Source: Mariniphaga sp041687215
Lineage (GTDB): Bacteria > Bacteroidota > Bacteroidia > Bacteroidales > Prolixibacteraceae
DNA length: 64,000 nucleotides
NCBI RefSeq assembly: GCF_041687215.1
Contig: NZ_JAWLCI010000009.1
Coordinates: 36,002-100,001 of the forward strand
Direction of reading: 5' to 3'
Shown: positions 63,730 to 64,000 of the stretch, in pieces
Layout: each line of letters starts with the position of its first letter
Position numbering within the stretch: the first letter of the stretch is position 1
Made by a program: the position numbers and the translations under genes
The notes under the pieces: generated by a model
The model's database searches: none
Told to the model about the DNA's origin: nothing
The model's input: only the letters and a program-made list of their open reading frames with translations

Positions 63730-64000
63730 ATGGCAACAGACTGGATGATTCGTGAAGACCAATTGGATACTGACCAACTTGAATTTGTAAATAACAGAGT
63801 TAAAAGACCGGGTAATATATGGGTTCAGGGTTTTGCAGGTAGTGGTAAATCCGTATTATTAATCCATAGCATGCTTGATACTTTAAGAAAAGAACCAAGG
63901 GCAATAAATAGGAATATGAGCGGTACGCAGTACCCAGCGATTATTCCATGTTGAACTACATCCGCCGGGCTCAGGGCTATGTACTTAATAACGATTTTAA
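63730..64000 (+). pseudogene. P-loop ATPase/helicase start (DUF2075/UvrD-like), interrupted or cut
   Basis: ATG 63730 opens ATDWMIREDQLDTDQLEFVN and reaches Walker A VQGFAGSGKSVLL (about residues 33-45), the N-terminal P-loop of superfamily I-like ATPases. After about residue 56 (base 63900) the frame loses family resemblance and stops at 63952-63954. A new ATG-led frame starts at 63948 (LNYIRRAQGYVLNNDF) and runs off the window. So the gene is either inserted into, frameshifted, or the join is an assembly artefact. Confidence 0.5.

Larger units (their letters stand above)
44030..64000. mobile_element. Accessory (probably integrative) genomic island, right end outside the window
   Basis: From the 3' end of tRNA-Ala the character of the sequence changes: it is AT-richer, has long non-coding stretches, gene remnants, an HU protein, small island-type genes, a serine recombinase and a run of putative defence genes. 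The tRNA 3' end is the classic attachment point for integrative elements. No tyrosine integrase is seen, so the integrase and the right attachment site are probably beyond the window. Confidence 0.55.

Noticed and set aside
1..64000. CRISPR array
   Set aside because: No regularly spaced repeats with unique spacers seen anywhere in the window.

Overview
The window comes from a member of the Bacteroidota, most likely a Marinilabiliales/Prolixibacteraceae-type marine or sediment heterotroph. The evidence is the TAnnTTTG promoter boxes with TTTG about 20 bases upstream, a proline-rich TonB under such control, a lamin-tail protein with a gliding-type C-terminus, a GNAT-nitrilase fusion, a DUF5687-type ABC permease and a GH9 lipid-free secreted hydrolase. 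The genus is an inference; there is no rRNA here.

Region 1 (1-43955) is ordinary chromosome. From the left: the end of a tandem universal stress protein, class I FBP aldolase, a radical SAM protein and a sirtuin (+); a minus-strand run of cupin, ferredoxin, YggS, AmrS-like radical SAM enzyme and a KaiC/RecA-like ATPase; a plus-strand trio with methyltransferase, YkoF-like protein and corrinoid adenosyltransferase; metal-binding lipoprotein, metal exporter, deformylase and small membrane proteins. At 13984-19652 an operon folK - spoIID-like - GH9/deacetylase fusion - ampG-like looks like cell-wall or amino-sugar salvage. Then sppA, a fasciclin lipoprotein, the tig-clpP-clpX proteolysis operon, tRNA-Leu(UAG), oxyR, a polyphosphate kinase fused to an ArsC-like domain, prfB with its programmed +1 frameshift, a toxin-antitoxin pair, a Fic protein, recX, an ABC exporter, asd, GNAT-nitrilase, hflX and tonB.

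Region 2 (43956-64000) starts at tRNA-Ala(GGC) and is a visibly AT-richer accessory island with long non-coding stretches, gene remnants and a serine recombinase. Its left part has an HU protein, several small island-type genes, a CHAT (caspase-fold) protease gene facing a HEPN-like gene, and a second HEPN-like gene with an R-x4-H motif. Its right part (53377-64000 and beyond) is a tight operon: PLD-nuclease/SNF2 helicase, Eco57I-like N6-adenine methyltransferase, dGTPase-type HD hydrolase, Hsp70-like ATPase with a TPR tail instead of a lid, and the start of a P-loop ATPase/helicase whose frame breaks near 63900. I propose this five-gene operon as the main candidate for a little-described defence system: modification and restriction of DNA combined with dNTP depletion and an Hsp70-TPR module. 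This is inference from gene content and order, not demonstrated function.
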